Positions 1 to 11,629 of a stretch of 64,000 bases of DNA are shown here, one piece after another (positions within the stretch are counted from its first letter, which is position 1; each line of letters starts with the position of its first letter). A program made the translations under genes and the position numbers. The notes under the pieces were generated by a model. The model had not been told where the DNA came from. It saw nothing but the letters and a program-made list of their open reading frames with translations, and made no database searches. This stretch comes from Russula earlei (lineage: Eukaryota > Basidiomycota > Agaricomycetes > Russulales > Russulaceae). The stretch spans positions 1-64,000 of the forward strand of contig JAGFNK010000279.1 of the NCBI GenBank assembly GCA_025769875.1, in the 5' to 3' direction.

Positions 1-450
1 TTAGAAATATCACTAAGCACCATTAAGCATGCTTAAGTGTTGCTAAGCAAAACTCATATTTTCCTGATGTCAAGACTCACTGTTGAACTATCCAGTTCAA
101 GAGAAAGGGATGAGCTCAAAGACAAGTCAGTAGGCATCCAGGATGGCATGGGCAAGAAGTAATGTCCAGAGTAGTAACAAATACCAAAGAGGTATGGTTA
201 CTGGGAACATCGAGCAGTTATGCAGGGAAGTGGCCAGAATGATCACAAGGGGACAGTCCTTAAAGGAGTATCCCAGGGGTAGAGAGTGCTGTAAACAAAT
301 GGACAGTCTGGAGACTGTCCAGTACTTTATTGAGCGCTTATATACTATGAGAGAGCTACTAAATAAAGGATGTGTTGTAACCTTGTTATCAATCACAATA
401 ACTGGATGAGTAAGGCACCCAGGGGTGCTTGGTAGGCATGCTCAGTCATG
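1..450. other. No supported gene
   Basis: I see no reading frame with coding character or a recognisable family. Short open frames on both strands around 127-409 overlap each other and look fortuitous. The first 50 bases repeat short taagca-like words. Probably repeat-derived. Confidence 0.4.
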
Positions 451-834
451 TGTTGAGATTACCACTGCTTTGGGCAGTCTTATGTAATCACAGCCCAGTC
501 ACGTTAATGTGTCGGCTCCCATGGACCGGGTGCTCCCGGCTCACGCACGTCGCTCATGCGTCGGATCAGCCTGGACTGGCTCAGCTCAGATGCTGCAGCC
601 TGCGTATGTTACAATGATAAGTTAATTGATGACAATCGGTAGCTACTAACAACTGATCCTTTATGATACAAGTTGGTAGTTATGATTACATTGCTTAGAG
701 ACACTTTTGTGTATTTAAGAGGCACTCAATTAGCTAGATCGCTTCAGTTTTGTCTTACACAAACTGAAATATCTTTTGATAGATCTTAAGGATCTTATCG
801 CTCCTATCATAACCTGTGCCCATCTGCTTCAACA
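451..834 (+). repeat. Solo LTR, copia-like family
   Basis: The segment begins TGTTGAGAT and ends in CA, and is bounded by a perfect 5 bp duplication TCATG (446-450 and 835-839). It is clearly related to the LTR at 10980-11398: both share the start, the CTCAGCTCAG..GCTGCAGC block and the GACAATCGGTAGCTA block. No internal retrotransposon sequence follows, so a solo LTR left by LTR-LTR recombination is the simplest reading. Confidence 0.72.
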
Positions 835-839
835 TCATG

Positions 840-1424
840 CTGAGTTGGTTGTATTAGTACAGTATCTTGTTTGAATCATTTCCTAGGTTACATTTCAAGG
901 ATGCTGATGAGTGAGGCCCCATCTTCCCCAATACTGTACAGAGTTGACAGCAGCGGCGTGTCAAGACAGGTGATTGTAGTATGGCCATGTGGACAATCCA
1001 AATAGATGGAGCATCTGTCACAGTCAAGTTTTAAAAACAAATCTGCATTTATATACTGCAGTGCCACTGTGCATGCAGCTAAGGACAGTGTTGCACAGCA
1101 TACAGCACTACTAACAGGCTAAGCAGCCCACCTTAGAGGTTGTGCTAAGTGCTCAAGTGATATTGGGGTGTAGAGCAATGTGTATACTTGTCTACATGTA
1201 TGGTATTTATACCTCTATGACCCAGGGCTGTTCCTAAGTCCAAACAAGGTGACTACAAGTGTCCACTATATTGTGCATCCAGTGATGTGTGATGTGGAAA
1301 TGTTCTAGATGCAGCATAAGGCTGCATCTTGTGATAGATAGTGTAGTATGCATAACCCTAGTCCTATATGTGTATATACTAAAGTTCTATCTAACACATC
1401 ATATCTATGAGCAGATCTAGAACC
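840..1424. other. Intergenic repeat-derived DNA, no gene
   Basis: No coding signal is visible. A block near 1105-1180 (words CTAACAGGCTAAGCA and TGATATTGGGGTGTAGAG) recurs at 2366-2402 continuing at 3557-3600, that is, on both sides of the hAT insertion. This shows a dispersed repeat of unknown class. Confidence 0.5.
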
Positions 1425-2254
1425 TGTTACAAACCAAGGCCAGGTCCTGGCCATATATTGTCCTATTTCACTCAAAGAGAGACCTCTCTCACTTTACATT
1501 GCCAACTCACTTCCATTTCTTGGGCTACCCCTCCTGCGGTGCAAGATATTGCTATTGCAAAGGCACTATAACACGACCAGGCACCCGTTTCCTAATCGGG
1601 TAATCATCGCGTGGCAGCCACATGGCCACCCAGCCACCAAGAACCTGAAACAGTGGCACAAACTCCTAGAAACTGTTGCATAACTCATCTGATGTCATCA
1701 AGGCTCCAATGACATCATGGCTGACTGAGCAACTCCACAGTGACCTCATAGGCTCACTAAGTGCTCCACAGTGACATCATAATGATGTCATTGCTCCACA
1801 ATGATCAGTAATATGCTCAGTAAGCCTGAAACTTGACAAAAGCAAGTTTATGCCTCTGTAGTCCTATTGGATGGTACCAAAGGGTCTAGAATAGTTTCAG
1901 TTCTTTGTAATTGACCCTGTACACTGTATATAAGCCCCAATGTAGCTTGGCAGTCGTCAGACTGTCCATTTGTGATACTCTCATCTTCCTGGGTACTCCC
2001 CTGTGACCGCTCAGTTTAAAGACTTCTCTCGCCTCCAAGGTACTCTTCAACAACCACCTTGTCTAAAGCCCTCTTGCTGCACTGGCCGCCAGTCTTTGCC
2101 TCTGCCTCCAGTTACATGTACCAGTCCCCATCTGGTACATTCTAGTCATTTGGCTTGTCCTCCTGTTCAACGCTGCCTACACTGCGTACCATCTGTTCTG
2201 ACCCTTGCCCACCTGCTCCTGAGTCCATGAGGATCAGCAGTACATGTCTTGACA
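1425..2254 (+). repeat. Solo LTR of Ty3/gypsy chromovirus family
   Basis: The segment starts TGTTACAAACC and ends TGTCTTGACA, flanked by a perfect 5 bp duplication GAACC (1420-1424, 2255-2259). It matches, along its length, the solo LTR at 19379-20207 and the reverse complement of the LTR at 59597-60425 that ends the minus-strand gypsy element. The family can therefore be assigned from inside the window. No internal domain is present. Confidence 0.9.
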
Positions 2255-2402
2255 GAACCTTGTATGTAGGTCTTTGCCTTGTTTGATTCAAATTCTGGTT
2301 CAACAGACAGAGCTGGTCATGTGGTATGTACATAGTATGATCAGTGTTGTGCAGCATAGAGTGCAGCTAACAGGCTAAGCAACCCACCTAAGAGGTTGTG
2401 CT

Positions 2403-3556
2403 TAGGGATGTGCCCAGCCCAGCCTCAGGCCATGAGCTGGGCCAAGCCAGGCCAAAATAGGCCAGGCCAAAGTGATGGCTCTGTGACAGCTTTAGCCCAG
2501 CCTGTGATTTGAAAAGCCAAAGCCAGGCCATCAAGCCCCAGCTTTGATCATTTGGGGTAATCATCAAACTTTAATTTATCAACTTTGCATGGACATGGAC
2601 ACACCATGTTCCCTGATGTTTTTCATCATCATATCTGTGCTTCCCTCTCAACCTTCATTTTTGCTTGAGTCAAGTACATGTACAATGTAAGCCTTGGTGG
2701 CCTATATGTCAATGTGCAATGCTCAGTCACATTGGTTGCTTGTAATCCCTTTCCTCAGTCTTAGATTGCTTCATCCCACAGCATACCATGTTGTACACTG
2801 GACTTCACTCATTCCACATGTATAATCCATGCTCTTACTATGCCTCATCATGCTCTCCAGAAGATAATGACTCCGTAATATATATTTGATATTTAAATAC
2901 AAAAGTGCTATTCTAAAGTCCTTCTACTGTGAATCTGCAAGTGCAAGGCAATGCAGCAACAATGTCGGGGGTGAGATGTTATGGGCAGTGAGCCCTTGAA
3001 TAGGGTGGCAATGACGATGGTGCGTAGATGTGTGGCGGATGCGAGGATGATGTTTGAGGGACAGTCTTGGGAGGGTGTGAGATGCAGCTGGACGGTGATG
3101 GTGTTGTGCTGTAGGTCAAAGTGTGGGGAGGAGCCATGCTCCAACTTGAAGACCAAAGGGATGAAGGCATTGAGCGCCAAGGCAAGTGACATTGATGGTG
3201 ATTAAATTGAGCCATTGTTGTAGTCTGCTGACATGGAGTGGGCAACATGGTGGGGATGATGTTGAGAGTGGGAATGTGAGGAAAGGAGAGTGAGGTGAAA
3301 GGAATGATGATAGTTGGAAGGAGGGATGTGAGTGGGATGAAAGACAAAGGGAAAGTGAATGCATGGCGCACAAGGGGCCTGGTACAAGTCATGTGGCCAG
3401 CAGGCTCACATACAGAAAATATTACATACAAAAGCCATGGCTAGGCCAGGCCAAGCTGGAGCCAAGGGGGGGGGGGGTTGACAGCTTTGGCCCATCCTGG
3501 GGTTTTAGAAAGCCAAAGCTGGGGCTTTCAGGCCAAGCTGGGCCAGAAAAACCCTA
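2403..3556. mobile_element. Non-autonomous hAT-type element
   Basis: An insertion of 1,154 bp is flanked by a perfect 8 bp duplication GTTGTGCT (2395-2402 and 3557-3564). The ends are TAGGG... and ...CCCTA, typical of the hAT superfamily. Subterminal regions are rich in GGCCAAG/CTGGGCC words. No transposase is seen. The centre (about 2906-3430, read on minus) carries a pyrimidine-rich segment related to segments at 4436-4750 and 28430-29000. A run of ten G lies near 3468. Confidence 0.82.
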
Positions 3557-3659
3557 GTTGTGCTAATGCTCAAGTGATATTGGGGTGTAGAGTATATGAA
3601 TACTCATCTACAAGCATCAGGTGTCATGAATGCTCTCAACGAGTCCATTCCATTAAGGG

Positions 3660-3970
3660 GACTTCAAAGGGACTTAATGAGGAACACATACAACTATTGA
3701 CAAGCAAGACAACAGTGCCAAGATTGACTTCAGTTATATCTCACATAATAGTCCATTACACAGGATTGAACCCAAGACCCTTGTTACAGAAGCCAGCTAC
3801 AGTCTTCTGTTGAAAGGGATCAAACAACAAGCATTGTACACTTACAAGACAATGGTGCCAAGTTCAGCTCCAAGTCACCTTGAAAGATAGCCCATTGCCA
3901 GGATTGAACCCAGGACCTCTAACTGACCAGACCAAATGCTCATGGCCAGTAAGCCATCCAGTCTTTACTA
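3660..3970 (-). repeat. Dimeric tRNA-like (SINE-like) unit
   Basis: Two related units of about 145 bp lie head to tail. Read on minus, each contains an exact pol III B-box match GGTTCAATCC (3901-3910 and 3763-3772). The first also has an A-box match TGGCTTACTGG (3946-3956), 35 bp upstream of its B box. Both share the words GACAA..GTGCCAAG. This suggests tRNA-derived SINE monomers or decayed tRNA genes; no cloverleaf was demonstrated and no terminal A-run or duplication is obvious. Confidence 0.45.
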
Positions 3971-4435
3971 TAGTAAAGTGGTTCAACCCTTATAACCACT
4001 CAATACATGAAATGAAAACCCAACCTGGAGACTCCTAAAACTGGACATCTACATGCCTGGTTTCCCAGGGGAGAGTCAATGAGGTTTACTAACAGTATTA
4101 GTAAGCCTGAAGTACAGCAAATGACCCATGAGGTTCACACGACAATCACATGGACTCCAAGAACTATTACTCATCACCCAAGCCCTCCTGATTGGGCCGA
4201 GAGGCAACATGTGACATGTGCTAATGTCAGGACAGCGGTCTGACACACAACTTGAGTGTGAGTTGGGATTTGAACATTAAAACCTTGTTGAAAAAATTGT
4301 TGTGTGCTTTGAGGACTGTGCAGCTACAACCATGACTGCACTGAACAGCTTTATCCCAATAGATGTCCATCAAGCCCTCCTCCCAGATCCCAGTCATGAG
4401 GCATCAAAAACACTTCATGAGCTTGTTACAGTTGT

Positions 4436-5110
4436 AAGGTGTGTGAGCCTGCTGGCCAGGAAACTCACATGACTTGTACTGTCTCCCTCCTGTGCCACAT
4501 GTTGACCCTCCCTTTGCCCTTCATTTCCTCTTTCTTTCCTTCTCTCTCACACACTCACCTCTCGACGACATCCCTGCCATGGTCCTCACCCCACGGCTCA
4601 AGTCAATCGCCATCGACGTCACTCACCTCAGCTCCAGCCCACTCATCCCTCAAGCATCATCCTTGCCCACCACATGTCCACTGCATGGACATGAATGACA
4701 CACATACATTGTCATCAATGCACTACACAAGGGCTTGCTGCCCATAGCATCTTGCCCCCGATGTCATCGCCTCATGCTTGCGGATTCACAGAAGGAAGAT
4801 CAGGACTCTGGAGTAGCACTTTTGTATTTAAGTAGCTACCATCCTGTACAGTAGCTTAGGGAATCAAATCAAGAGCTTCTGCATCTGCGTTAACCCTCTC
4901 ACATGCCAAAGAACACCTCGACTCCCTCAAAATCTCCTGCTTCTCTTTCAAGAACACACACACACACACTCTCTCTCTCTCTCTCGTGTGCATGTTGCAT
5001 TCTGGGCACGATCCCTGCTTGCTCTCAGCTCCTCCCTGTCCATACCCGCCCTCAGATCAAGCCCCACAAACTCCCTGTGCCCCGACCTGGCACGCTATAC
5101 AGTGGACCCA
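4436..5110 (+). repeat. Dispersed pyrimidine-rich repeat segment
   Basis: The segment opens with GTGTGAGCCTGCTGGCCAGG, then a CT-rich stretch, then a (CA)n(CT)n microsatellite (about 4958-4986) and a block reading GCCCC..CTGGCACGCTA. The same blocks occur in the same order, inverted, at 29000 down to 28130, and the first block recurs at 3430-3390 inside the hAT element. Open frames here are low-complexity (Ser/Pro/His/Leu) and I do not call a gene. Confidence 0.55.
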
Positions 5111-6135
5111 ATGTTTTGGGTGGAGATCACACAGCCATGTTCCCAAGGTGTGCCCCACCATGCACCTCCTACACTTACTTCCCTCAAACAAATGGAGGAC
5201 CTTGAAGAGAGTGCTATGATGACAGCGAAGTTCCCATGACAGACATCGTTTCCACGCATACACAACTTGAATGCTCCAACTCTATAGATTGCGATGATGA
5301 TGATGAGCTGTACATACCAGGAGAAGAAGGCGGCCTTGTTTTAACTGCAGATGCAGAGTGTGCTTCAGTGGAGTCTGTTCAAGGTGAGGTAGTTTTGGGT
5401 CATGAATGATGGGAGTGACACAGACAACAAGTAGATAGAATTTAGGCACTTTTTTATAATAAATAAATGAATATTCCCATTTGGGAAATTTTTTAGCGAT
5501 CTTTGTCACAGTCTTCATAACTGGTTGTGACCTGTGACCTGAGCTGTGTCTCTTCTCTTCAGAGGGGGCTTGTGACATGTGACTGAAGAGTTGGTCATAT
5601 TAGTACAGTATATGCATTCATATTGAAAAAAAGTATCGTGCCACAGGGGAGTATTCCTGTGAACTTCCAGAATGCCTCCCCTTGGCCCAGCTACTGGTTG
5701 AAGATCGGAACATACGGATTTTCGCATGCTCTCGCAGCAGACCTAAACGATATAATAGTACACGTGGCCGACTTGTCGGATATTGATGACAAATCAGATT
5801 GGCTGTTCAAACTGTTCAACAACACATCTCGCCACCATCTCGCCACCATCATCGACTGACTCGAATAACAGCCACACTGTGTTTGCTTTTTGCTAGGCTG
5901 TCGACTCCGCGTCTTCAGGGCTCCATACGATTGCCTCAGCATTGTGCTATCGCTTTCACAGACACTGCGCGCCTATCAAGTAATATCGGCGCAACTCTTC
6001 GTCTAACTTTTTTGGACAAACGTGAGAAAAAATCATGATGTTACTGTACTACAGCGCCCCCGAGTGCCCTGTGCGCCATCACTCACAATCCTTCCTCTCA
6101 CCCTCAACGCGAATGCATTCCTCGGTCCGAAAATT
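5111..6135. other. Upstream region of the NLR gene
   Basis: A short frame from about 5238 is rich in Asp/Glu and ends at a GTGAGG donor-like site; I cannot assign it. From 5640 the DNA becomes less repetitive. The 24-base word at 5938-5961 (AGCATTGTGCTATCGCTTTC plus ACAG) recurs with one mismatch at 12673-12696, just before the second, broken copy of the NLR. It may mark shared promoter or leader sequence. Confidence 0.45.
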
Positions 6136-9100
6136 ATGTCTAACACCCATCCCGCTCCCGGCCCGCCCTCTAACTTTCGACTCGTTTTCAACAATACTTT
6201 GAAAGAGTACGAAAAACGCACCAAGAACGATCTTCTTGCACATCCACTCGCAGTTCAGCTTCAGGCTTGCGACTCTCCTAGTTCAATCCTCGCCATCCTT
6301 CGCCAACAGGTCCAGACGCTTCATCAGTCCTGGGGAGGCGATAATATGTTCACAAAATGGCTGGACCCAACAGTGAATGTCTTGTTCGCCTTCTCCGCAA
6401 CTCTCGGAGAAGGTGTTGGCCTGGTATATTCAAGAATCGAACATGTCTGAGATTTTCACACTTATATCTATCGAACAGGTATTTTCACCTGCAAAAGTTA
6501 TCTTTGCCGGAATCGGTGTCTTACTTTTGGTGCGTAATCGTCTAGAAATCGTTGTGTGATCTATCTTGGTGACACATGCACCCTCAGGCAGCGAAGGATG
6601 TTCAAGCAAGCCGAGACAGTCTCATCGAAATCTTCCAGCATATGGAACATTTTTTTCAACGTCTCGAAATCTACACCGAGGTGTCACCGACACTCGAAAT
6701 GCTAGGGATCATCGAAAAGATACTGATCGAGGTGCTGTGCATTCTTGCGATCGCGACAAAGGAGATTAAGCGAAGCAAAGCAAGTGAGTAATTCCTATAT
6801 AAATATGTCACATTTGGCTGAACAATTCCAGAACTTTTTCTGAAGAAACTGATTGGAAGGACAGATCTGGAAGATGCGATTCGGAGGCTAGACAAGTTGA
6901 CACACGAGGAGGCCAGAATGGCCACTGCGGAAGCTCTGAAAGTTGCGCATACTATCGACAACAGAGTGAGGGGTGTCGATGCCAGAGTGGCTGATGTTGG
7001 TGATAGGGTGGCCAGCGTCAAGAACAAGCTAGCTGGCGTCGACAACAGATTGGCCGTCGTCGATGACAGGGTTGCCAGTGTCGACGAAAGAGTGATTGGC
7101 GTTCACGATAGGGTTGGCAGCGTCAATGATAGGGTGGCTGACGTCAACAAGAGATTGGCTGTCGTCGATGACAGGGTGGCCAATGTTGACGAAAGAGTGA
7201 CCGACGTCGACGATAAGTTGGCCGGTGTCCATGATAGCGTGGCTGGCGTTGATGAGAGATTGGCTGGTGTTCATGAACAGGTGGCCGGGGTTGATGATAG
7301 GGTTGCCAGCGTCAACGATAAAGTCGTTGGCGTCGACGAGAAGGTGGCTGGCGTTGATGAAAGAGTGGCCGGCGTCGATGATAGGGTTTGCTGCGTCCAT
7401 GATATTGTGTCCGGCATTGACAAAAGAGTGAGGGCTGTCGATGACAAAGTCGCCGTCATTCTTAATGGTGCGCAACTTCTTTCGGTCATACATGATAAAG
7501 ATTGATCTCGGGCATAATAGATGGAAAAGATGCAGCAATAGTAATGCAAAAGGCAACAAACGACGTAGATCAATTGAAACGTTGGTGATGCCCAACCTAT
7601 TCCATACATCTTCACGTGCCGACTATGTTCACAGGGGGCCAACTACAAAAGGACCTTCGCAAATGGCTCTCCCCTCCAGATCCATCTACGAACCATAACA
7701 TTGCCAGTGGTGTCCGACACAAGCGGACAGCAGAGTGGTTCTTCCAGGGAGATATGTTTAGAAGATGGAAGTCTGCTCCTTCACTGTTGTGGCTCCACGG
7801 AAAGCGTACTTTTCTTCTGCTCTTTCTGCCTGACACTCACTGATTACCACTTTTTTTGTAGCCGGATCCGGAAAAAGTGTACTATGGTCTGTCATTTACT
7901 AATCTTTGTTCACTACATCGCTTATGCCTAGGTCAGCTCTACAATTGTCTCGGACATCATTTCCCTCCGTGACAATGGATTGGCTTCTTTGGCCTACTTC
8001 TATTTCGACTTCAGGGACACAAGCAAGCAGAAACTTCGTGACTTGCTTACCTCCCTCGTCACCCAGCTCTCAGCGCGGTCTAATCCTTGTTGCGAAATCC
8101 TCTCCCAACTCTATATTGACCATGAAAATGGGGGGCAGAAGCCTAGTGAAGACAAACTGATCGACTGTCTGAAGCAGATGCTCACGCTGCCAGATGGATA
8201 TCCCGTTTACATCATCATCGATGCTCTCGATGAATCTCCCGATTCATGTGGAATGCCATCCCCGCGGGAGCACGTTCTCGATTTTGTGATAGATCTCGTC
8301 AAGCTACCGTCATCAAATCTTCATCTATGTATCACAAGTCGCCCAGAGATCGATATCCGAAATGCTCTCGAGCCTCTAGCGACACTCTGTGTGTCTCTTC
8401 ATGATCAACCTGGACAAAAGAAAGATATCACTGACTACGTGACATCCGTCGTCAAATTGGATCCAAAGATGCGGAGGTGGCGAGATGCAGATAAGGAGTT
8501 GGTAATTGAGACGCTTGCTGAGAGAGCCGATGGAATGTAAGAACACTGGTATCTCACTGTGGCTAAAACTCATCGCACTGTGCAGGTTCCGATGGGTATA
8601 CTGCCAACTAGAAGCGCTAAGATACGGTTTTCCACAAAGCGTGCGGCATATGCTGGACGAATTGCCCGAAACCATGGATGCGACGTATGAGCGTGTATTG
8701 AAGGGCATGAATAGGGCGACCCGAGACCACGCCCATCGGCTTCTACAATGTCTCACTGTAGCAGTTCGGCCTCTTCGCGTGGCCGAACTCGCAGAAGTCC
8801 TCGCCCTCGACTTTGGAACGGAGGCTGGTGGAGGGACGTCGAAGCTGAACACGGATTGGCGATGGGAAGATCAACAAGAAGCCGTTCTTTCCACATGCTC
8901 CAGCTTGATCGCTGTCGTAGATGATGAAGATGGCTCTCAAGTCGTCCAATTCTCCCACTTCTCCGTCAAGGAGTTCCTCACCTCTCCACGGCTCGCATGT
9001 TCAAGCCCAGAACTCTCACGTTTTCACATCCCCCTTGAGCCTGCGCACACGATCCTTGCAAAGGCTTGCCTTGGCGTTCTGCTACGATTGGATGCAAGCG

Positions 9101-10011
9101 TTGACAAGCACAATGTCGATAACGTATCCCCTCTGGCTCGGTATGCGGCCAAGCATTGGGTTGACCATGCAAAAATCGAGAATGTGTCGTCGCACATTCG
9201 GGAAGGCATGGAGGATCTGTTTGATCCGAAAAATCAATCCTTTGCAGCATGGCTGCGGGTCTATGACATAGACCTCGAACCTTCGTATGGCTCAGCACTT
9301 TTTTGGTTTGCTGTACGGCCCTCCAAGAGAGTAGCGGCGGCTCCCCTCTATTATGCCGCATTATGTGGCTTTCAAGACCTCGCCGAACACCTCATTGTCA
9401 ATCGCCAAGATGTGAACGTTATGGGCGGTTACTTTGTGTCACCGCTCGGGGCAGCATTGAGGTCGGGACACTTCAAGATGGCACAGTTGCTCTACGAGCA
9501 CGGTGCAAACGTAGACGTCCGAGGCAGTGTAAGGTGGACGCTGATGATTGCTTCAGTGCACGAGGGACATCTTGAAAATTCTCGATGGCTAATCAGCCAC
9601 GGTGCAGATCCAAAGCTCTATGGTGTTTCCGGTAGGACTGCACTGCATTCTGCGGCCAACCAAGGACGATTCGAGATCGCTCGGATACTACTCCAGCATC
9701 ACGCAGATAAGAACGCCAAGAATACCAGCGACCAGACCCCATTGCATTTAGCATCGGCCGATGGGCACACCCAATTTGCTCGAGTATTGCTCGAATATGG
9801 GGCCGATGTGAATGCCAAGGATAAGGTCGGCTCCACGCCATTGCATTGGGCATCAGAAACCGGGATGTCCGAGGTTGCACGCCTGCTGGTCGAGCATGGT
9901 GCGAGTGTAGATGTGAAGGATGGCCAAGGAAGGACCGCTCTTCAAGTTGCACGGGACTGGGGGCATCTGGAATTTGCAGAATGGTTGTCAGAACATGTCG
10001 CTGCCAAGTAA
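6136..10011 (+). CDS. STAND/NLR-like receptor: Goodbye, heptad repeats, NACHT, ankyrin
   Basis: Nine exons join in phase: 6136-6423, 6479-6529, 6588-6783, 6832-7467, 7542-7580, 7635-7805, 7862-7886, 7937-8536, 8586-10011, giving 1,143 residues and one stop. Residues 1 to about 215 resemble the fungal Goodbye domain (FSPAKVIFAGIGVLLL, then KDVQASRDSL). Residues 220-388 are 24 heptads of type VDDRVAG. The NACHT ATPase follows: Walker A GKPGSGKS near 459-466, split by an intron, Walker B IIIDALDE near 560, and the sensor-like CITSRPEIDIR. The C-terminus (from about 919) has about seven ankyrin repeats. Such proteins are thought to act in non-self recognition and regulated cell death; here that is inference from architecture. 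The start was chosen because it opens the first coherent exon; the splice sites are my reading. Confidence 0.88.
6954..7457 (+). repeat. 21 bp tandem repeat coding 24 heptads
   Basis: Twenty-four in-frame 21 bp units encode variants of V-D-D-R-V-A-G. Hydrophobic residues fall at alternating 4 and 3 spacing, the coiled-coil pattern. Units are strongly alike at DNA level and do not vary in length. Because 21 bp repeats keep all frames open, a 188-residue antisense frame (7029-7595) arises; it is not a gene. Confidence 0.9.
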
Positions 10012-10979
10012 GATCACCAAGTAGCGTCACAGTCGATATTGGTCACTATGTCTCCTCATATTACCTCTCCTTTGTTATACTTTCGGAATGCAAGACATGG
10101 CCGTTCCCCCTCATCTGACAGAGAAAATTCAAGTGGCAAGACGCTGGTTGAAATGGATTCGTAAGGAGACATTCCCAGAATCCGAGCTCGCGTAATTACT
10201 GTCAGACGGCGCGGCAGAGCACATATAGCATTTGCTGTAAACAAGGTCTGAGGCTTAGCGCTTAGGACTCGGACTTGCCCATTCAGCCTTTTGTAAATAT
10301 GAGAAAACGTTAGTCACGCGCATACGGCATCATGATGAAGTGCGAAATTCGAAGCAGGATTTCTGGTCTTTATATGCGCACAGCAGGAAGGGCCAGCCTT
10401 GATACGGTCATTGAATGTACGGACATGCACGCTGCAACCACTGGCACGACCCTTGGGGCACCGCTCGATGGATGCGCCAAAGAATTTGCTGTCGTCATGT
10501 TCACCAATTCTAAACCTTAGCAGCACCAGCAATGAATTCTTTCGCGAAATATTGCGTACGAAATGCCCACTCAGGACCTCCCCCTCAGGACTTCCCATCT
10601 CGTCTCCATATCGGAGTTCGTTCAACTCTAGTCACCGAATCGATCTGAGTTAGTAGACGGAACGCGTTTTGGTTCCATGGGACCTGTCAAGTCGTGAAAT
10701 AACGGTGATGGTGATGATACCTCCTAAAAAGCCCGCAAGTTCAGAGACCTTGCCGGTTGGGATGCCTACGACATTTTTATGAGGGTACAGGCCAACCCTA
10801 TAGAGAGGTGGATATCTTCTCAATTCGATGCGCGATTGCATGACTTCAACATGACGATATCCCCCAAATCGAGCTCAGAAGACCACCCGAGCGAACAGAA
10901 CGCAAGCCGTAAAGAGGCGGGCTCATCGAGAAGGGCTCTCTGCTGGGCACTACGAGTGAACAGACATTGAAGTGTAAAG
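10012..10979 (+). other. 3' tract shared by both NLR loci
   Basis: No intact frame is supported. Blocks at about 10340-10400, 10725-10830 and 10849-10979 resemble, in the same order, 32495-32830 downstream of the broken NLR copy (shared words AAGTGCGAAAT, AACCCTATAGAGA, ATCGAGCTCAG). The tract is thus part of the duplicated unit. It may be a 3' UTR or a decayed small gene downstream of the NLR. Confidence 0.55.
10849..10979 (+). repeat. Duplicated ~135 bp block flanking a copia fragment
   Basis: This block (starts TTCAACATGACGATATCCCC) recurs at 12277-12420 with few changes, directly on the other side of the LTR-gag fragment 10980-12275. In the other locus (32700-32830) a diverged single copy exists. 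The duplication therefore accompanied or followed arrival of the copia fragment. Confidence 0.75.
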
Positions 10980-11398
10980 TGTTGAGATAGGCTGTAGCCG
11001 AAGCGTTGACGCGTCGGCCCAAACTGCCCGGGCGGTCCACATGGCTCGGGCCACACCAACATCTCAGCTCAGTTGCTGCAGCGCGTACGATAGAAAATTG
11101 ATAGTATGATTTGAGACAATCGGTAGCTAGTACAGAGTGATCCTCATACTTAACTGATGGTAACTACATATACTATAATTAGGGACGCTTTCGGATACTT
11201 AAGAGCGTCGCATACCCACCTGATACTTCAGTTTCGTCTTACAGACACTGAAGCGAATACCCACTATCTCATCGCGTTTATCAGTAACTAATCACGCGTT
11301 GTAGTCATCAAATATATCACAGAGTTTCGTCATACAGAAACTAAATCATCTTTGCAACTACGATCTAAGTTAACACAGTAACACTGCACGATTCTTCA
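10980..11398 (+). repeat. Copia-type LTR with primer-binding site
   Basis: The LTR starts TGTTGAGATAGG and ends ..GATTCTTCA. It is followed at 11399-11410 by GGTTATGGGCCC, complementary to the anticodon arm of initiator tRNA-Met, as expected for copia-like priming from a half-tRNA. The related solo LTR lies at 451-834. No second LTR is present downstream, so this is the 5' end of a truncated element. Confidence 0.7.
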
Positions 11399-11629
11399 GG
11401 TTATGGGCCCTGGCCACATCTAATTCCCCAAGACAGAGATCCACACACACTCACACAGTCTATCGACACATTCTCTCCCCTTCTCGAGCCACTGGTCATC
11501 AGGTGCAGGTGAAAGACACCCCACTTTCGGTGCTTGGAGCCGACCCACGCGTCAGGGGTACTGTTCGGATCTTTAATTTACTCCACAAGCCCAAATTGGC
11601 AATATCACCCATTTACCTAACCGAATCAC

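Noticed and set aside
2979..3431. 150-residue minus frame rich in Pro/Ser/Thr
   Set aside because: Low-complexity translation of CT-rich DNA inside the hAT element; overlapping frames are equally open.
4958..4986. (CA)n(CT)n tract as a promoter element
   Set aside because: It is a microsatellite within a dispersed repeat with no gene attached.
6954..7457. CRISPR-like array from regular 21 bp repeats
   Set aside because: Eukaryotic coding repeat without spacers; units are contiguous and in frame.
7029..7595. 188-residue antisense open frame over the heptad array
   Set aside because: A 21 bp tandem repeat keeps every frame open; this frame has no start context or homology and mirrors the repeat.
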